A stretch of 64,000 bases of DNA from Agromyces aureus (GTDB lineage: Bacteria > Actinomycetota > Actinomycetes > Actinomycetales > Microbacteriaceae). Position numbers and translations under genes: made by a program. Of this stretch, positions 43,017 to 52,251 are shown one piece after another. The notes under the pieces are model-generated. The model worked only from the letters and a program-made list of their open reading frames with translations. It ran no database searches and had not been told where the DNA came from. The stretch covers positions 2,356,001 through 2,420,000 of the forward strand of contig NZ_CP013979.1 in NCBI RefSeq assembly GCF_001660485.1, in the 5' to 3' direction. Each line of letters starts with the position of its first letter. The first letter of the stretch is position 1.

Positions 43017-44780
43017 ATGACCACCCCGACGCCCTCGAAGACCTCGAACACTCCGGAACGACAGATCTCCACGACCGTGCTCGTCATCGGCACCGGCGGA
43101 TCCGGCCTGCGCGCCGCCATCGAACTCGCGGAGGCGGGCGTCGACGTGCTCGCCCTCGGCAAGCGGCCCAAGTCCGACGCGCACACCTCGCTCGCAGCCG
43201 GCGGCATCAACGCCGCCCTCGCCACGATCGACGCCGACGACAGCTGGCAGCAGCACGCCGCCGACACGCTGAAGGAGAGTTACCTGCTCGCCGACCCGCG
43301 CACCGTCGTCACCGTCACCGAGGGCGCGGCGCGCGGCATCGACGACCTCGAGCGCTACGGCATGCCCTTCGCCCGTGAAGACGACGGCCGCATCTCGCAG
43401 CGCTTCTTCGGCGCGCACACCTACCGGCGCACGGCGTTCGCCGGCGACTACACGGGCCTCGAGATCCAGCGCACGCTCATCAACCGGGCCGCGCAGCTGC
43501 GCGTGCCGATCCTCGACACGGTCTACATCACGCGCATCCTCGTGAACGACGACGGCGCGGTGTTCGGCGCCTACGGCTTCGACGTCGAGGACGGCACGCG
43601 CTACCTCATCCACGCCGACGCGGTCATCCTCGCCGCGGGCGGCCACAACCGCATCTGGCGGCGCACCTCGTCGCGACGCGACGAGAACACCGGTGATTCC
43701 TGGCGCCTGGCCGTCGAGGCGGGTGGGCGGGTGCGCGACCCCGAACTCGTGCAGTTCCACCCCTCGGGCATCATCGAACCCGAGAACGCGGCCGGCACGC
43801 TCATCTCCGAAGCGGCCCGCGGCGAGGGCGGCATCCTCACCAACGGCCTCGGCGAGCGTTTCATGCACAAGTACGACCCCGAGCGGCTCGAGCTCTCGAC
43901 CCGCGACCGCGTCGCCCTCGCCTGCTACACCGAGATCAAGGAAGGTCGCGGAACCCCCAACGGCGGAGTCTGGCTGGATGTCTCGCACCTGCCCCGCGAG
44001 ACGATCATGCAGCGACTTCCCCGCGTATACCAGACCATGCTCGAGCTGCAGATGCTCGACATCACGAAGGAGCCGATCGAGATCGCGCCGACCGCGCACT
44101 ACTCGATGGGCGGCGTCTGGGTGCGCCCGGAGGACCACGGCACCGACGTGCCCGGCCTCTATGCGATCGGTGAGGCGTCGTCGGGCCTGCACGGCGCGAA
44201 CCGCCTCGGCGGGAACTCGCTGATCGAGCTGCTGGTCTTCGGGCGCATCGTCGGCCAGGCTGCGATCGACTATTCGCGCTCGCTCACCGCGCAGACGCGA
44301 TCGGGCGCCGCGGTGCGGACCGCGCGAGACGAGATCTCGACGCTGCTCGCCGGCGACGGCACCGAGAACGTGCGGGCCCTGCAACGCGCCATCCGCAACA
44401 CCATGACCGAGCACGCCGGCGTCGTCCGCGACGAGCAGGGCCTGCTGGCCGGCCTCGCCGAGCTCGACGCGATCGAGGCGCGCATTGCGGAGGTCGGTGT
44501 GCACCCCGACATCGCCGGCTACCAGGACCTGGCGCACGCCTTCGACCTCAAGTCCGCCGCGCTCGCCGCCCGCGCCACCCTCGAGGCCGCACTCGAGCGC
44601 CGCGAGACCCGCGGCTGCCACAACCGCAGCGACTTCCCCGAGACGGATGCCGCGCTCCAGGTGAACCTCGTCTGGTCGCCGTCCGCCGGGGTCACCCGCG
44701 AGGCGATCCCGCCGATCCCCGCCGAGATCGCGGCCCTCATGCGCGAGGAGGTCTCGGTGGCGGGCAAGCTCGTCGAGTAG
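43017..44780 (+). CDS. L-aspartate oxidase/fumarate reductase-type flavoprotein
   Basis: 587 residues of the SdhA/FrdA/NadB flavoprotein superfamily. FAD site 'VLVIGTGGSGLRAAIELAEAG', 'SLAAGGINAAL', the substrate-site His in 'HPSGI' and Arg in 'ISEAARGEGG', 'APTAHYSMGGVWVRPE', and near the end 'RETRGCHNRSDFPETD'. It resembles NadB more than SdhA at the 'GLHGANRLGGNSLIELLVFG' block, but no nadA, nadC or sdhB is near, so the reaction (aspartate oxidation, fumarate reduction or other) is open. Regulated by the divergent LysR (inference). Confidence 0.82.
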   Translation: MTTPTPSKTSNTPERQISTTVLVIGTGGSGLRAAIELAEAGVDVLALGKRPKSDAHTSLAAGGINAALATIDADDSWQQHAADTLKESYLLADPRTVVTVTEGAARGIDDLERYGMPFAREDDGRISQRFFGAHTYRRTAFAGDYTGLEIQRTLINRAAQLRVPILDTVYITRILVNDDGAVFGAYGFDVEDGTRYLIHADAVILAAGGHNRIWRRTSSRRDENTGDSWRLAVEAGGRVRDPELVQFHPSGIIEPENAAGTLISEAARGEGGILTNGLGERFMHKYDPERLELSTRDRVALACYTEIKEGRGTPNGGVWLDVSHLPRETIMQRLPRVYQTMLELQMLDITKEPIEIAPTAHYSMGGVWVRPEDHGTDVPGLYAIGEASSGLHGANRLGGNSLIELLVFGRIVGQAAIDYSRSLTAQTRSGAAVRTARDEISTLLAGDGTENVRALQRAIRNTMTEHAGVVRDEQGLLAGLAELDAIEARIAEVGVHPDIAGYQDLAHAFDLKSAALAARATLEAALERRETRGCHNRSDFPETDAALQVNLVWSPSAGVTREAIPPIPAEIAALMREEVSVAGKLVE

Positions 44781-44869
44781 TCGACGACGGACGGCGCCCG
44801 CGGGACGCCATACTGTTCTCGATCCGATCGCGAGCTACTCCGGCGCGCGTCGAGTTTGGAGATGATGTC

Positions 44870-45118
44870 TTGAAGAAGCGACTTGTCGCCGCGCTTGCAG
44901 CCTCCGCGCTGATGATCGCGCTCGGGAGCACGACGGCCGCACCCGCGTTCGCCGCGACGACCAGCACGATCACGGTCGAAGGCCTGCAATCGAAGTGCCT
45001 GCAGGTGCGAAAGGTCTACATCCAGGAGAAGTACACGGTCGGCCCGTGCGTGTACGCGGGGGTCCGCATCTACCCGAACGGCTCCAACCCGGTCTACACG
45101 TTCACAGCCAGGAGGTAG
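44870..45118 (+). CDS. Small secreted protein
   Basis: 82 residues from a TTG start with GGAG 9-10 nt upstream. A Sec signal peptide is clear: MKKRLVAALAASALMIALGS then APAFA, with cleavage likely after residue 28. The mature 54 residues (TSTITVEGLQSKCLQV ... GPCVYAGVRIYPNG) have two Cys that could form one disulfide and are rich in beta-forming residues. No family recognised. It stands alone with a hairpin terminator after it. Confidence 0.6.
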   Translation: MKKRLVAALAASALMIALGSTTAAPAFAATTSTITVEGLQSKCLQVRKVYIQEKYTVGPCVYAGVRIYPNGSNPVYTFTARR

Positions 45119-45129
45119 CGCCGAGAAGT

Positions 45130-45166
45130 CGAACCCCCCTGCGGCCCGAGCTGTGGGGGGGGTTCG
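45130..45166 (+). terminator. Terminator after the small secreted protein gene
   Basis: Stem of about 10 bp (CGAACCCCCC with GGGGGGTTCG) around a 17-nt GC-rich loop, 11 nt after the stop. Confidence 0.55.
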
Positions 45167-45240
45167 TGTTCTCTCGGGCACGCCTCGGGAATGCGGCAGA
45201 GGAATGTCCCGACCGGACTCGGATCGAGTGAACACGACCG

Positions 45241-45438
45241 TCAGTCGCTCGTCCTGGCTCCGATCCAGGCCGCCCAGAGGCGGGCGTACGAACGGCCCGC
45301 AGCGACGAGCCCGGCATGGGTTCCCTGTTCGCAGATGCGACCGCGATCCATCACGACGATCCGGTCGGCTGAGGCCGCCTGGGAGAGCCGATGCGCGACG
45401 ATGAGCGTCGTCCGCCCCTCGGCGAGCGACTGGTCGAC
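45241..45438 (-). pseudogene. ABC transporter ATP-binding protein, 3' remnant
   Basis: Only the last 65 codons of an ABC ATPase remain: '[38 protein letters not shown]' holds the H-loop His and the post-D-loop strand of an exporter-type (permease-fused) ABC protein, ending [12 protein letters not shown]. Walker A, Q-loop, signature and the membrane part are missing. Upstream the frame runs into sequence antisense to an AraC remnant, so it has been cut by a deletion or rearrangement. Confidence 0.8.
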
Positions 45439-45724
45439 CGAGCTCGCCGTGAACGAGAAGACGATCGCCCGCGCTTTCATCGCCGGCACCGGCATTCCGT
45501 TCCGACAGTGGCGGGTGCAGGCACGGATGCACGCAGCCGCGGGCCTGCTCGCGGCAGGCGACTCGGTGCAGGAAGTCGCGGCGCAGGTCGGATACCGGTC
45601 CGTCAGCAGCTTCATCGCCGCGTTCAAGGAACGCTACGACGTGACGCCCGCACGCTACGCGGCGCACGAGGTCGCCGCGCGCGGGCTGAGATCATCCGAC
45701 CCTTCGGCGATCGGCGCGCACTGA
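45437..45724 (+). pseudogene. AraC family regulator, 3' remnant
   Basis: The C-terminal double helix-turn-helix of an AraC/XylS regulator is intact ('[26 protein letters not shown]' and '[36 protein letters not shown]'), but the N-terminal effector domain is absent and no start codon with ribosome binding site precedes it. It abuts the ABC remnant head to head at about 45431-45440. Confidence 0.8.
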
Positions 45725-45744
45725 TGTCGAACGTCGACGACGTG

Positions 45745-46974
45745 TTACGCCCGCTCGAACACTGCCGCAAGCGCCTGGCCGCCGCCGATGCACATCGTCT
45801 CGAGGGCGAGGGTTCCGTCGAGGGCAGGCAGTTCGTGCGCGAGGGTCGCGAGCATCCGGATGCCGGTGGCCCCGATCGGGTGCCCGATCGAGATGCCGCT
45901 CCCCCGCGGGTTGAGGCGCGGGTCGTCGGCATCGAGGCCCCAGTCGGCGAGGCACGCGAGCACCTGCACGGCGAACGCCTCGTTCAGCTCGATCACGTCG
46001 AGATCGGCGAAACGGATGCCGGCGCGAGCGAGGGCCAGGTTCGCGGCAGGCACGGGCGCGACGCCGAAGCGCAGCGGGTCGTTGCCGGCTACGGCCCACG
46101 ATACGAGCCGCAGCGTCGGGCGTAGCCCCAGCTCGGCGGCGCGCTCCGGTGTCGTGACGATGCAGGCGGCCGCGGCGTCGTTCTGTCCGCTCGCGTTGCC
46201 CGCGGTGACGGTCGCGTCGGGGTCGCTCCGCAGGAGGATGGGGCGCAGTGCGCCGAGCGCGTCGAGCGTGGTGTCGGCGCGCGGATGCTCGTCGCGGCCG
46301 ACGATCACCGATTCGCGGCGCCCGGGCACCTCGACCGGCACGAGTTCCGCGTCGAACGCGCCCGACTGCTGCGCGGCCACGGCCCGTTCGTGCGAGCGCA
46401 GCGCGAGCGCGTCCTGTGCCTCGCGCGAGATGCCGTACTCGGCGCGCAGCCGTTCGGCAGATCCGACGTTGCCCTCCGGCGTCGGGAAACGGCGCCCGCC
46501 AACGGTCTCGCGCCCGCGCGAGAGGGCGTCGTGCAGCATCAGGCCCGCACCGCCGAATCCGCGTCGACCCTCGACGGTGTAGAGCGGCGCGTTCGACATC
46601 GACTCCGCGCCGAGGGCGACGACCACGTCTGCGACCCCGGTCTGCACCTCCATTGCCGCGTTCATCACGGCCTGCAGGCCCGATCCGCAGCGGCGGTCGA
46701 GCTGATAGCCGGTCGTCGTCACGGGGAAGCCGACGTTCAGGGCCGCCACGCGTCCGAAGGCGGGTGCCTCCATCGTCGGGTACCCCTGCGCGGCGATCAC
46801 CCCGTCGACCGCTGCCGGGTCGAGTCCCGTGCGCTCGAGCAGGGCGCCGAGCACGGTCTCGGCGAGCGTCAGTGCCGAGATGCTCGCGAGCGCGCCGCCC
46901 ATGCGTCCGACGGGCGTGCGCAACGGCGAGCAGATCACGACCTCGCGCAGGGCCGTCGCAGATCGTGCGGTCAC
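45745..46974 (-). CDS. pcaF: 3-oxoadipyl-CoA thiolase
   Basis: Cleaves 3-oxoadipyl-CoA into succinyl-CoA and acetyl-CoA, the last step of the beta-ketoadipate pathway. 409 residues with the thiolase triad: Cys in [13 protein letters not shown], His in '[15 protein letters not shown]' and the second Cys in 'ETMCIGGGQ'. It is PcaF by position after pcaIJ; by sequence alone it could be a general acetyl-CoA acyltransferase. GTG start overlaps pcaJ by GTGA. Last gene of the pca operon. Confidence 0.9.
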   Translation of the reverse strand: MTARSATALREVVICSPLRTPVGRMGGALASISALTLAETVLGALLERTGLDPAAVDGVIAAQGYPTMEAPAFGRVAALNVGFPVTTTGYQLDRRCGSGLQAVMNAAMEVQTGVADVVVALGAESMSNAPLYTVEGRRGFGGAGLMLHDALSRGRETVGGRRFPTPEGNVGSAERLRAEYGISREAQDALALRSHERAVAAQQSGAFDAELVPVEVPGRRESVIVGRDEHPRADTTLDALGALRPILLRSDPDATVTAGNASGQNDAAAACIVTTPERAAELGLRPTLRLVSWAVAGNDPLRFGVAPVPAANLALARAGIRFADLDVIELNEAFAVQVLACLADWGLDADDPRLNPRGSGISIGHPIGATGIRMLATLAHELPALDGTLALETMCIGGGQALAAVFERA

Positions 46975-47612
46975 AGGTCGGGCCCGAGGGTGAAGGGCGC
47001 GCCCGTGGCATCCGTCACCTGCTGGATCGTCACGGCAGGTGCGAGCTCGACGAGGACGAGTCCGTCGTCGGTGACGTCGAACACGGCCAGGTCGGTGATG
47101 ATGCGATCTACGCACGAGCGACCGGTCAGGGGCAGGGTGCACTGGGGCACGATCTTGGGCGAGCCGTCTTTGGCGACGTGCTCCATGACGACGATCACGC
47201 GCTCGGCTCCGTTGACAAGATCCATGGCACCGCCCATTCCCTTCACCATCTTGCCGGGCACAGCCCAGTTCGCGATGTCGCCGCCGACGCTCACCTGCAT
47301 GGCGCCGAGCACGGCGGTCGTGATGCGTCCGCCGCGGATCATCCCGAAGCTGGCCGCCGAGTCGAAGTAGCTCGCGCCGGGCAGCACGGTCACCGTCTCC
47401 TTGCCGGCGTTGATCAGCTTCGGGTCGGCCTCGCCCTCCCACGGGTACGGGCCGACGCCCAGGATGCCGTTCTCGGAGTGCAGCACGACCTCGACGTCGT
47501 CCGGCAGAAAGTTGGGGATGAGCGTCGGCAGTCCGATGCCGAGGTTCACGTACGAGCCGTCCTCGAGCTCGCGGGCGGCGCGGGCTGCCATCTCGTCGCG
47601 GGTGAGCGGCAT
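46971..47612 (-). CDS. pcaJ: 3-oxoadipate CoA-transferase subunit B
   Basis: 213 residues. Moves CoA from succinyl-CoA to 3-oxoadipate together with PcaI. '[16 protein letters not shown]' and the catalytic Glu in '[12 protein letters not shown]' mark the beta subunit of class I CoA transferases; '[19 protein letters not shown]' is also typical. Start overlaps the pcaI stop by one base (TGATG), and its stop overlaps pcaF. Confidence 0.94.
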   Translation of the reverse strand: MPLTRDEMAARAARELEDGSYVNLGIGLPTLIPNFLPDDVEVVLHSENGILGVGPYPWEGEADPKLINAGKETVTVLPGASYFDSAASFGMIRGGRITTAVLGAMQVSVGGDIANWAVPGKMVKGMGGAMDLVNGAERVIVVMEHVAKDGSPKIVPQCTLPLTGRSCVDRIITDLAVFDVTDDGLVLVELAPAVTIQQVTDATGAPFTLGPDL

Positions 47613-48427
47613 CAGCGGGTCTCCTCGTCCTCAGTGGGAGCGGTTCCGGATGCCGCGGGCCGGGGCCGCACCGTGGTCTTCTCGATGGGCAGGTCGGCCG
47701 CCTGCTCGCGCGTGAGCACCACGACGCGGTCGACGTAGATGCCCGGCAGGTGGATGTCGTCGGGCCCGAGCACGCCCGGCTCGACGAGCTCGTCGACCTC
47801 GGCGATCGTCACCTTGCCGGCCATGCCCGCAAGGGGGTTGAAGTTACGGGTCGCCTTCTCGAACCGCAGGTTGCCGTGCCGGTCGCCGACCGCAGCCCGC
47901 ACGAGCCCGAAGTCGGTGCGGATCGCATGCTCGAGCACGTACTCCCGGTTCTTCCCGAACGTCCCGAAGGGACGCAGCTCCTTCGGTTCGCTCGCCAGGG
48001 CGACCGAGCCGTCGGGGGCGTAGCGCAGCGGCATCCCGCCGTCTGAGACGACCGTGCCGGCGCCCGCTGCCGTGAAGAACGCGGGGATGCCGACTCCTCC
48101 GGCCCGGAGCCGCTCGGCGAGCGTGCCCTGCGGGGTCAGCTCGACCTCGATCTCTCCGCCGAGGTACTGGCGGCCGAACTCCTTGTTCTCGCCGATGTAA
48201 CTCGCGATGACGCGGCGGATGCGGCCTCGTTCGAGGAGTTCGGCGAGCCCCCATCCGTCGACGCCGCAGTTGTTCGACACGACCTCGAGGTCGGTGGCGC
48301 CCTGCTCGGTGAGGGCGCGGATCGTCCAGATCGGCACGCCCGACAGGCCGAACCCGCCGACCGCGAGCGACGCGCCGTCGAAGATGTCCGCGACCGCCTC
48401 GGCGGCGCTGCTGACGGTCTTATCCAT
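47612..48427 (-). CDS. pcaI: 3-oxoadipate CoA-transferase subunit A
   Basis: 271 residues, alpha subunit: '[20 protein letters not shown]' near the N terminus and 'GFFTAAG...' type binding segment '[19 protein letters not shown]', with '[22 protein letters not shown]' at the end. Pairs with PcaJ. Start overlaps the pcaL stop by 8 nt. A Glu/Thr-rich tail ([13 protein letters not shown]) extends the C terminus. Confidence 0.94.
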   Translation of the reverse strand: MDKTVSSAAEAVADIFDGASLAVGGFGLSGVPIWTIRALTEQGATDLEVVSNNCGVDGWGLAELLERGRIRRVIASYIGENKEFGRQYLGGEIEVELTPQGTLAERLRAGGVGIPAFFTAAGAGTVVSDGGMPLRYAPDGSVALASEPKELRPFGTFGKNREYVLEHAIRTDFGLVRAAVGDRHGNLRFEKATRNFNPLAGMAGKVTIAEVDELVEPGVLGPDDIHLPGIYVDRVVVLTREQAADLPIEKTTVRPRPAASGTAPTEDEETR

Positions 48428-49676
48428 GTTTCGTGCGGTCCTCTCGGTGTGATGCGTGGGGGTGCGGTTCGGGTCGGTTCTCGGTCTCGGACGCGTCGAG
48501 CGACGCGAACACGTCGGTCATCGCCGCCAGGGCGCCGTTCGCGGCCGGCAGTCCTGCGTAGAGCGCGGTGTGCATGATGACCTCGGCGATGCGCTCGCGG
48601 CTCAGGCCGTTGCCGAGGGCGGCGCGCACGTGCATGCGCAGCTCCCCCTCGTGGCCGCCGGTGACGAGGCTCGCGAGGGTGGCGATCGACCGCTCCTGCC
48701 GGGTGAGCTGGGGGCGGTCCCAGATCTCGGCCCACGCGTAGCGGGTGATGAAGTCCTGGAACGCGACGGTCTCGGCCGTGATCGCGGCGTTCGCGCGGTC
48801 GACGTGGGCGTCGCCGAGCACGCTGCGGCGCACCGACAGGCCGTGGTCGTGCACGACGGATGCCGCGGCGTGCCGTTCCGCGCGCTCGATGTGCTCGGCG
48901 ATGAGGGCGGCCGCTGCGGCCGGTTCTTCGAGCACCGCGAGGTGCGAGGCGCCATCGAGCGCGACGTGGCGTCCACCCGGCACGTCGTCGATGAGGTCCT
49001 GCATCGACGCGGGTGTGGTGACCTGGTCATGCTCGCCGCTGATCGCGAGGGCGGGCACGGTGAGTGCGGCGAGCGACGCGGTGCGGTCGAAGGCGCCGAG
49101 CGCCTCGGCGCATCGGGCGTACGACTCGTCGTCGATGTCGATCAGTGTGCCGAGGGTGCGGGCGCCGGGCCCGCCGGCATCGCGTTCGAGGAAGCCGGGG
49201 GCGAACCAGCGTGACGCGCTGCCGGTCACGAGCGACGCGGTCCCGCTCGCACGGACCGACGCGGCGCGTTCGGCCCAGCTCCCGGCCGTGCCGATGCGGG
49301 AGCCGCTGCAACTCATCACGAGGCTGCGCACACGGTCGGGATGCGCGGCCGCGAGCTCGAGCGCGATCGCGCCGCCGAGCGAGACGCCCGCGACGTGGAA
49401 GGCGCCACCGCCCGCCTCGTCGACGACGGCGAGCACCGCGTCGGCGAGGTCGGCGATCGTGAACGGGTCGGATGCCGCGGCGCTGGCGCCGTGCCCGGGC
49501 AGGTCGATGCGCAGGATGCGCAGGCCCGCCGTGCGCGGGTCAACGCGCAGCGCGGCGACGACGCCGTCCCACAGCGCCGACGTGGTGCCGAGCGACGGCA
49601 GCAGCGCGAGGAGCGGATTGGACGCGCCCGGCGCCGTGGCCGGAGCGAACGAACCTCGCAGGCGTGGAACGGTCAT
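48420..49676 (-). CDS. pcaL: 3-oxoadipate enol-lactonase/4-carboxymuconolactone decarboxylase fusion
   Basis: A two-domain fusion of 418 residues covering two pathway steps. Residues 1-270 are an alpha/beta hydrolase (PcaD): Ser in HVAGVSLGGAIAL, Asp in 'SGEHDQVT', His in 'DGASHLAVLE'. Residues 285-395 are the carboxymuconolactone decarboxylase (PcaC) domain: 'AFQDFITRYAWAEIWDRPQLTRQERSI' and 'ELRMHVRAALGNGLSREQ-type' with 'VIMHTALYAGLPAANGAL'. PcaL fusions are known from Rhodococcus and Streptomyces. Start overlaps the pcaB stop (ATGA). Confidence 0.95.
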   Translation of the reverse strand: MTVPRLRGSFAPATAPGASNPLLALLPSLGTTSALWDGVVAALRVDPRTAGLRILRIDLPGHGASAAASDPFTIADLADAVLAVVDEAGGGAFHVAGVSLGGAIALELAAAHPDRVRSLVMSCSGSRIGTAGSWAERAASVRASGTASLVTGSASRWFAPGFLERDAGGPGARTLGTLIDIDDESYARCAEALGAFDRTASLAALTVPALAISGEHDQVTTPASMQDLIDDVPGGRHVALDGASHLAVLEEPAAAAALIAEHIERAERHAAASVVHDHGLSVRRSVLGDAHVDRANAAITAETVAFQDFITRYAWAEIWDRPQLTRQERSIATLASLVTGGHEGELRMHVRAALGNGLSRERIAEVIMHTALYAGLPAANGALAAMTDVFASLDASETENRPEPHPHASHREDRTKHG

Positions 49677-50854
49677 GGGCGCGTGCTCCCTTCGGAGGCG
49701 GTGACGAAGCGAGCGATTGCCCGGTCGACGATCCGCTCGGATGCCGCGATCAGCGCAGCACGCTCGGGGCGCTCGCCGGTCGCACCGGAGGACGCCAGGA
49801 TCTGTTCGGCGCGATCGCGAGCGAACTCGAGACCCGCGAAGAGTCGGACCGTGGCGTTCGACGCCGACCGGGCGAGGCGCACGAGTCTCCGATGCGAGGC
49901 CCACTCCGCGTGCCACCGACCCACGGATCGTTCATCGCCCGCGATCGCAGCGGACGCGATGATCTGCAGCAGTCCCGGTGCCTCGACAGCCGCCGCGGTG
50001 ATCGCCACGGCGTCGACCGGATTGCGCTTGTGCGGCATGGCCGACGAGCCGCCGCCGCCGGAGACGCGAACTTCCCCGAGCTCCTCGCGCGAGAGGAGGG
50101 TCACGTCGCCCGCGATGCGGCCGAGGGCCGCCACGACCGCTGCCGTCGCGGAGGCGATCGCGAGCACCGGCGTGCGCTCGGCATGCCAGGCACGACCCGG
50201 GTCGGCGAGTCCGAGCTCGGCCGCCAGCCCGGCACGTACGGTGTCGGCCGCGCCCGGGCGCCCCGCCGCGACATCCGCCGCCGTGCCGGTGCCCACCGCG
50301 CCGCCGAACTGCACGGGGAACGTGAGGGCGTCGATCGCGTCGACCGCCGAGGCGAGGCCGTCGAGCCAGCCCGCGGCGAGCACGCCGAGGGTGCTCGCCT
50401 CGCCGTGGCGAGCGATCGTGCGGCCGATGCGCGGGCTCCGCCGTTCGGCGTCGGCGAGTGCGGCGAGGCGCCCACCCGCCTCGACGAGCGAGGCGCGGGT
50501 CGCCTGCAGGGCGTCACGCGAGATGAGCATCAGGGCGGTGTCGAGCACGTCCTGGCTGGTCGCCCCGAGATGGAGGCGATCGGCCGGAAGCCCTGCACGC
50601 TCGAGCTGTGCCCGCAGCGCCGGCACGAGTGCGACGAGCGGAACTGCGTCGCGGGCCACGCCCTCGACGAGCGCGGTTCGGTCGAGCGACGCGGCGTCGA
50701 GCGCATCGGCCTGCGCGTCGAGGAACTCGTCGAGTTCGCTCCCCCACACCCGCAGCAGCGCTCGTTCGACGTCGACCATCGCCGTGAGCACCGCGTCGTC
50801 GTCGGTGCCCGTGGGGTCGGTCGCCCCGGGCTCCAGCAGTCCCCAGTCCGTCAT
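49673..50854 (-). CDS. pcaB: 3-carboxy-cis,cis-muconate cycloisomerase
   Basis: 393 residues of the fumarase/aspartase superfamily: the signature GGGGSSAMPHKRNPV contains the catalytic Ser-loop, 'HLGATSQDVLDTALML' is the TSxD-type motif, and 'VQFGGAVGTGTAA' follows. Lactonises carboxymuconate made by protocatechuate dioxygenase. Located between pcaHG and pcaL, 31 nt after pcaG, in pathway order. Confidence 0.95.
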   Translation of the reverse strand: MTDWGLLEPGATDPTGTDDDAVLTAMVDVERALLRVWGSELDEFLDAQADALDAASLDRTALVEGVARDAVPLVALVPALRAQLERAGLPADRLHLGATSQDVLDTALMLISRDALQATRASLVEAGGRLAALADAERRSPRIGRTIARHGEASTLGVLAAGWLDGLASAVDAIDALTFPVQFGGAVGTGTAADVAAGRPGAADTVRAGLAAELGLADPGRAWHAERTPVLAIASATAAVVAALGRIAGDVTLLSREELGEVRVSGGGGSSAMPHKRNPVDAVAITAAAVEAPGLLQIIASAAIAGDERSVGRWHAEWASHRRLVRLARSASNATVRLFAGLEFARDRAEQILASSGATGERPERAALIAASERIVDRAIARFVTASEGSTRP

Positions 50855-50885
50855 CGCCGCGTCTCCATTGCGGTCCGCGTCTCCA

Positions 50886-51458
50886 TCACAGCTCGGTGCC
50901 GTAGTCGAGGAACACGGTTTCGCCCTCGCCCTGCAGGCGGATGTCGAAGCGGTACGAGCCGTGAGCGTCGGGCTCGGCCACCAGTGTGCTCCGCCGGGCG
51001 GGATCGACGCTGGTCAGCAGCGGATCGACCGCGTTCGCAGCGGGTTCGTCGGCGAAGTAGGCCCGGGTGAAGAGGTGCTGCAGCACGCCGCGAGCGAACA
51101 CCGTCACGAGCACGTACGGTGCCGATCCGGCACGCAGCGCGCCCGGCTTGATCGTCGTGAACGAGTAGTGGCCGTCGCGGTCGACGGCGGCCCGTCCGAA
51201 GCCGGCGAAGCCGTGCGGGTCGCGATCGAGGGCGCCGCGCTCGGTCGAAGGCCTGCCTGCGGCATCCGCACCCCAGATCTCGACGATCGCGTCGGGGATC
51301 GGGTCGCCCGCGCCGTCGTACACGGTGCCGTGCAGGCGGATCGCGTCGGAATGCCACGGCGCCCGCACGTCGGGTCCGCCGACGTACGGCAGGGCGTACC
51401 CGAAGAACGGGCCGACGGTCTGCGACGGCGTCTGGCCAAGGAGTCGCTGCTCAGGCAT
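50886..51458 (-). CDS. pcaG: Protocatechuate 3,4-dioxygenase alpha subunit
   Basis: 190 residues of the intradiol dioxygenase fold: 'GQTPSQTVGPFFGYALPY', 'LHGTVYDGAGDPIPDAIVEIWGAD', 'DRDPHGFAGFGRAAVDRDGHYSFTTIKPG'. It lacks the iron ligand set, as alpha subunits do, and pairs with PcaH. ATG 51458 was chosen (GGAGG 9 nt upstream, 8-nt overlap with pcaH); an ATG three codons earlier sits directly on that ribosome binding site. Confidence 0.94.
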   Translation of the reverse strand: MPEQRLLGQTPSQTVGPFFGYALPYVGGPDVRAPWHSDAIRLHGTVYDGAGDPIPDAIVEIWGADAAGRPSTERGALDRDPHGFAGFGRAAVDRDGHYSFTTIKPGALRAGSAPYVLVTVFARGVLQHLFTRAYFADEPAANAVDPLLTSVDPARRSTLVAEPDAHGSYRFDIRLQGEGETVFLDYGTEL

Positions 51459-52251
51459 GGTCGCCATCCTCCGGTTCCGTCCAGGTCGATCGCGGGCCGG
51501 TGAGCACGACGTCCCATCGGTAGCCGATCGCCCACTCGGGCTCGCTCACGTCGTGGTCGTATGCGGCGACGAGCCGCTCGCGCGCGGCCGGGTCGACGAT
51601 GGACTGGTAGATCGGGTCGAGCGCGAAGAGCGGATCGCCCGGGAAGTACATCTGCGTGATCAGGCGCTGCGTGAACGCCGACCCGAAGAACGAGAAGTGG
51701 ATGTGCGCCGGCCGCCAGGCGTTGCGGTGGTTCTTCCACGGGTAGGCGCCGGGCTTGATCGTCGTCAGTCGGTACGACCCGTCGTCGCCGGTGATGATGC
51801 GGCCGACGCCCGTGAAGTTCGGATCGAGCGGAGCCGGGTGCTGGTCGCGCTTGTGCACGTAGCGCCCCGACGCGTTCGCCTGCCAGATCTCCACCAGCTG
51901 GTTGCGCACCGGTCGGCCGTCGCCGTCGAGCACCCGGCCCGTCACGATGATGCGCTCGCCGAGCGGTTCCCCGGCATGTTGGATGGTGAGGTCGTTCTCC
52001 TCCGCCGCGACGTCGGTGTGGCCGAACGCCGGCGACACGAGCTCGATCTCCTCGGGGTCGGCACGCACGAGTTCGTGCGTCGGATGCCGCAGCACGGTCG
52101 AGCGATACGGCGCGAAGTCCCGCCGCGGGTGGGCCTCGAGCCCACGACCCGCGGATGCCGCGGCATCGCGCTCGAGCGCTTGGCGGTCGGCGATCTCGTC
52201 GCTGATCGTGCGTTGCGACAGCTCGGTTCGGGAAGGGGTGCTCAGCATCAT
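51451..52251 (-). CDS. pcaH: Protocatechuate 3,4-dioxygenase beta subunit
   Basis: 266 residues. Carries the non-haem Fe(III) site: Tyr in 'GRYVHKRDQHPAP', Tyr in 'GAYPWKNHRNAWRPAHIHFSFFG' and the two His of that same segment. Opens protocatechuate between its hydroxyl groups to 3-carboxymuconate. ATG 52251 overlaps the pobA stop as ATGA; a second ATG directly follows, giving one residue less. Confidence 0.95.
   Translation of the reverse strand: MMLSTPSRTELSQRTISDEIADRQALERDAAASAGRGLEAHPRRDFAPYRSTVLRHPTHELVRADPEEIELVSPAFGHTDVAAEENDLTIQHAGEPLGERIIVTGRVLDGDGRPVRNQLVEIWQANASGRYVHKRDQHPAPLDPNFTGVGRIITGDDGSYRLTTIKPGAYPWKNHRNAWRPAHIHFSFFGSAFTQRLITQMYFPGDPLFALDPIYQSIVDPAARERLVAAYDHDVSEPEWAIGYRWDVVLTGPRSTWTEPEDGDHA

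Noticed and set aside
43017..44780. Succinate dehydrogenase operon
   Set aside because: No iron-sulfur or membrane subunit gene adjoins the flavoprotein; the next gene is a small secreted protein.
45437..45724. A functional short AraC regulator of the pca operon
   Set aside because: It lacks a start codon with ribosome binding site and the effector domain, and abuts another gene remnant; the IclR protein is the more likely regulator.
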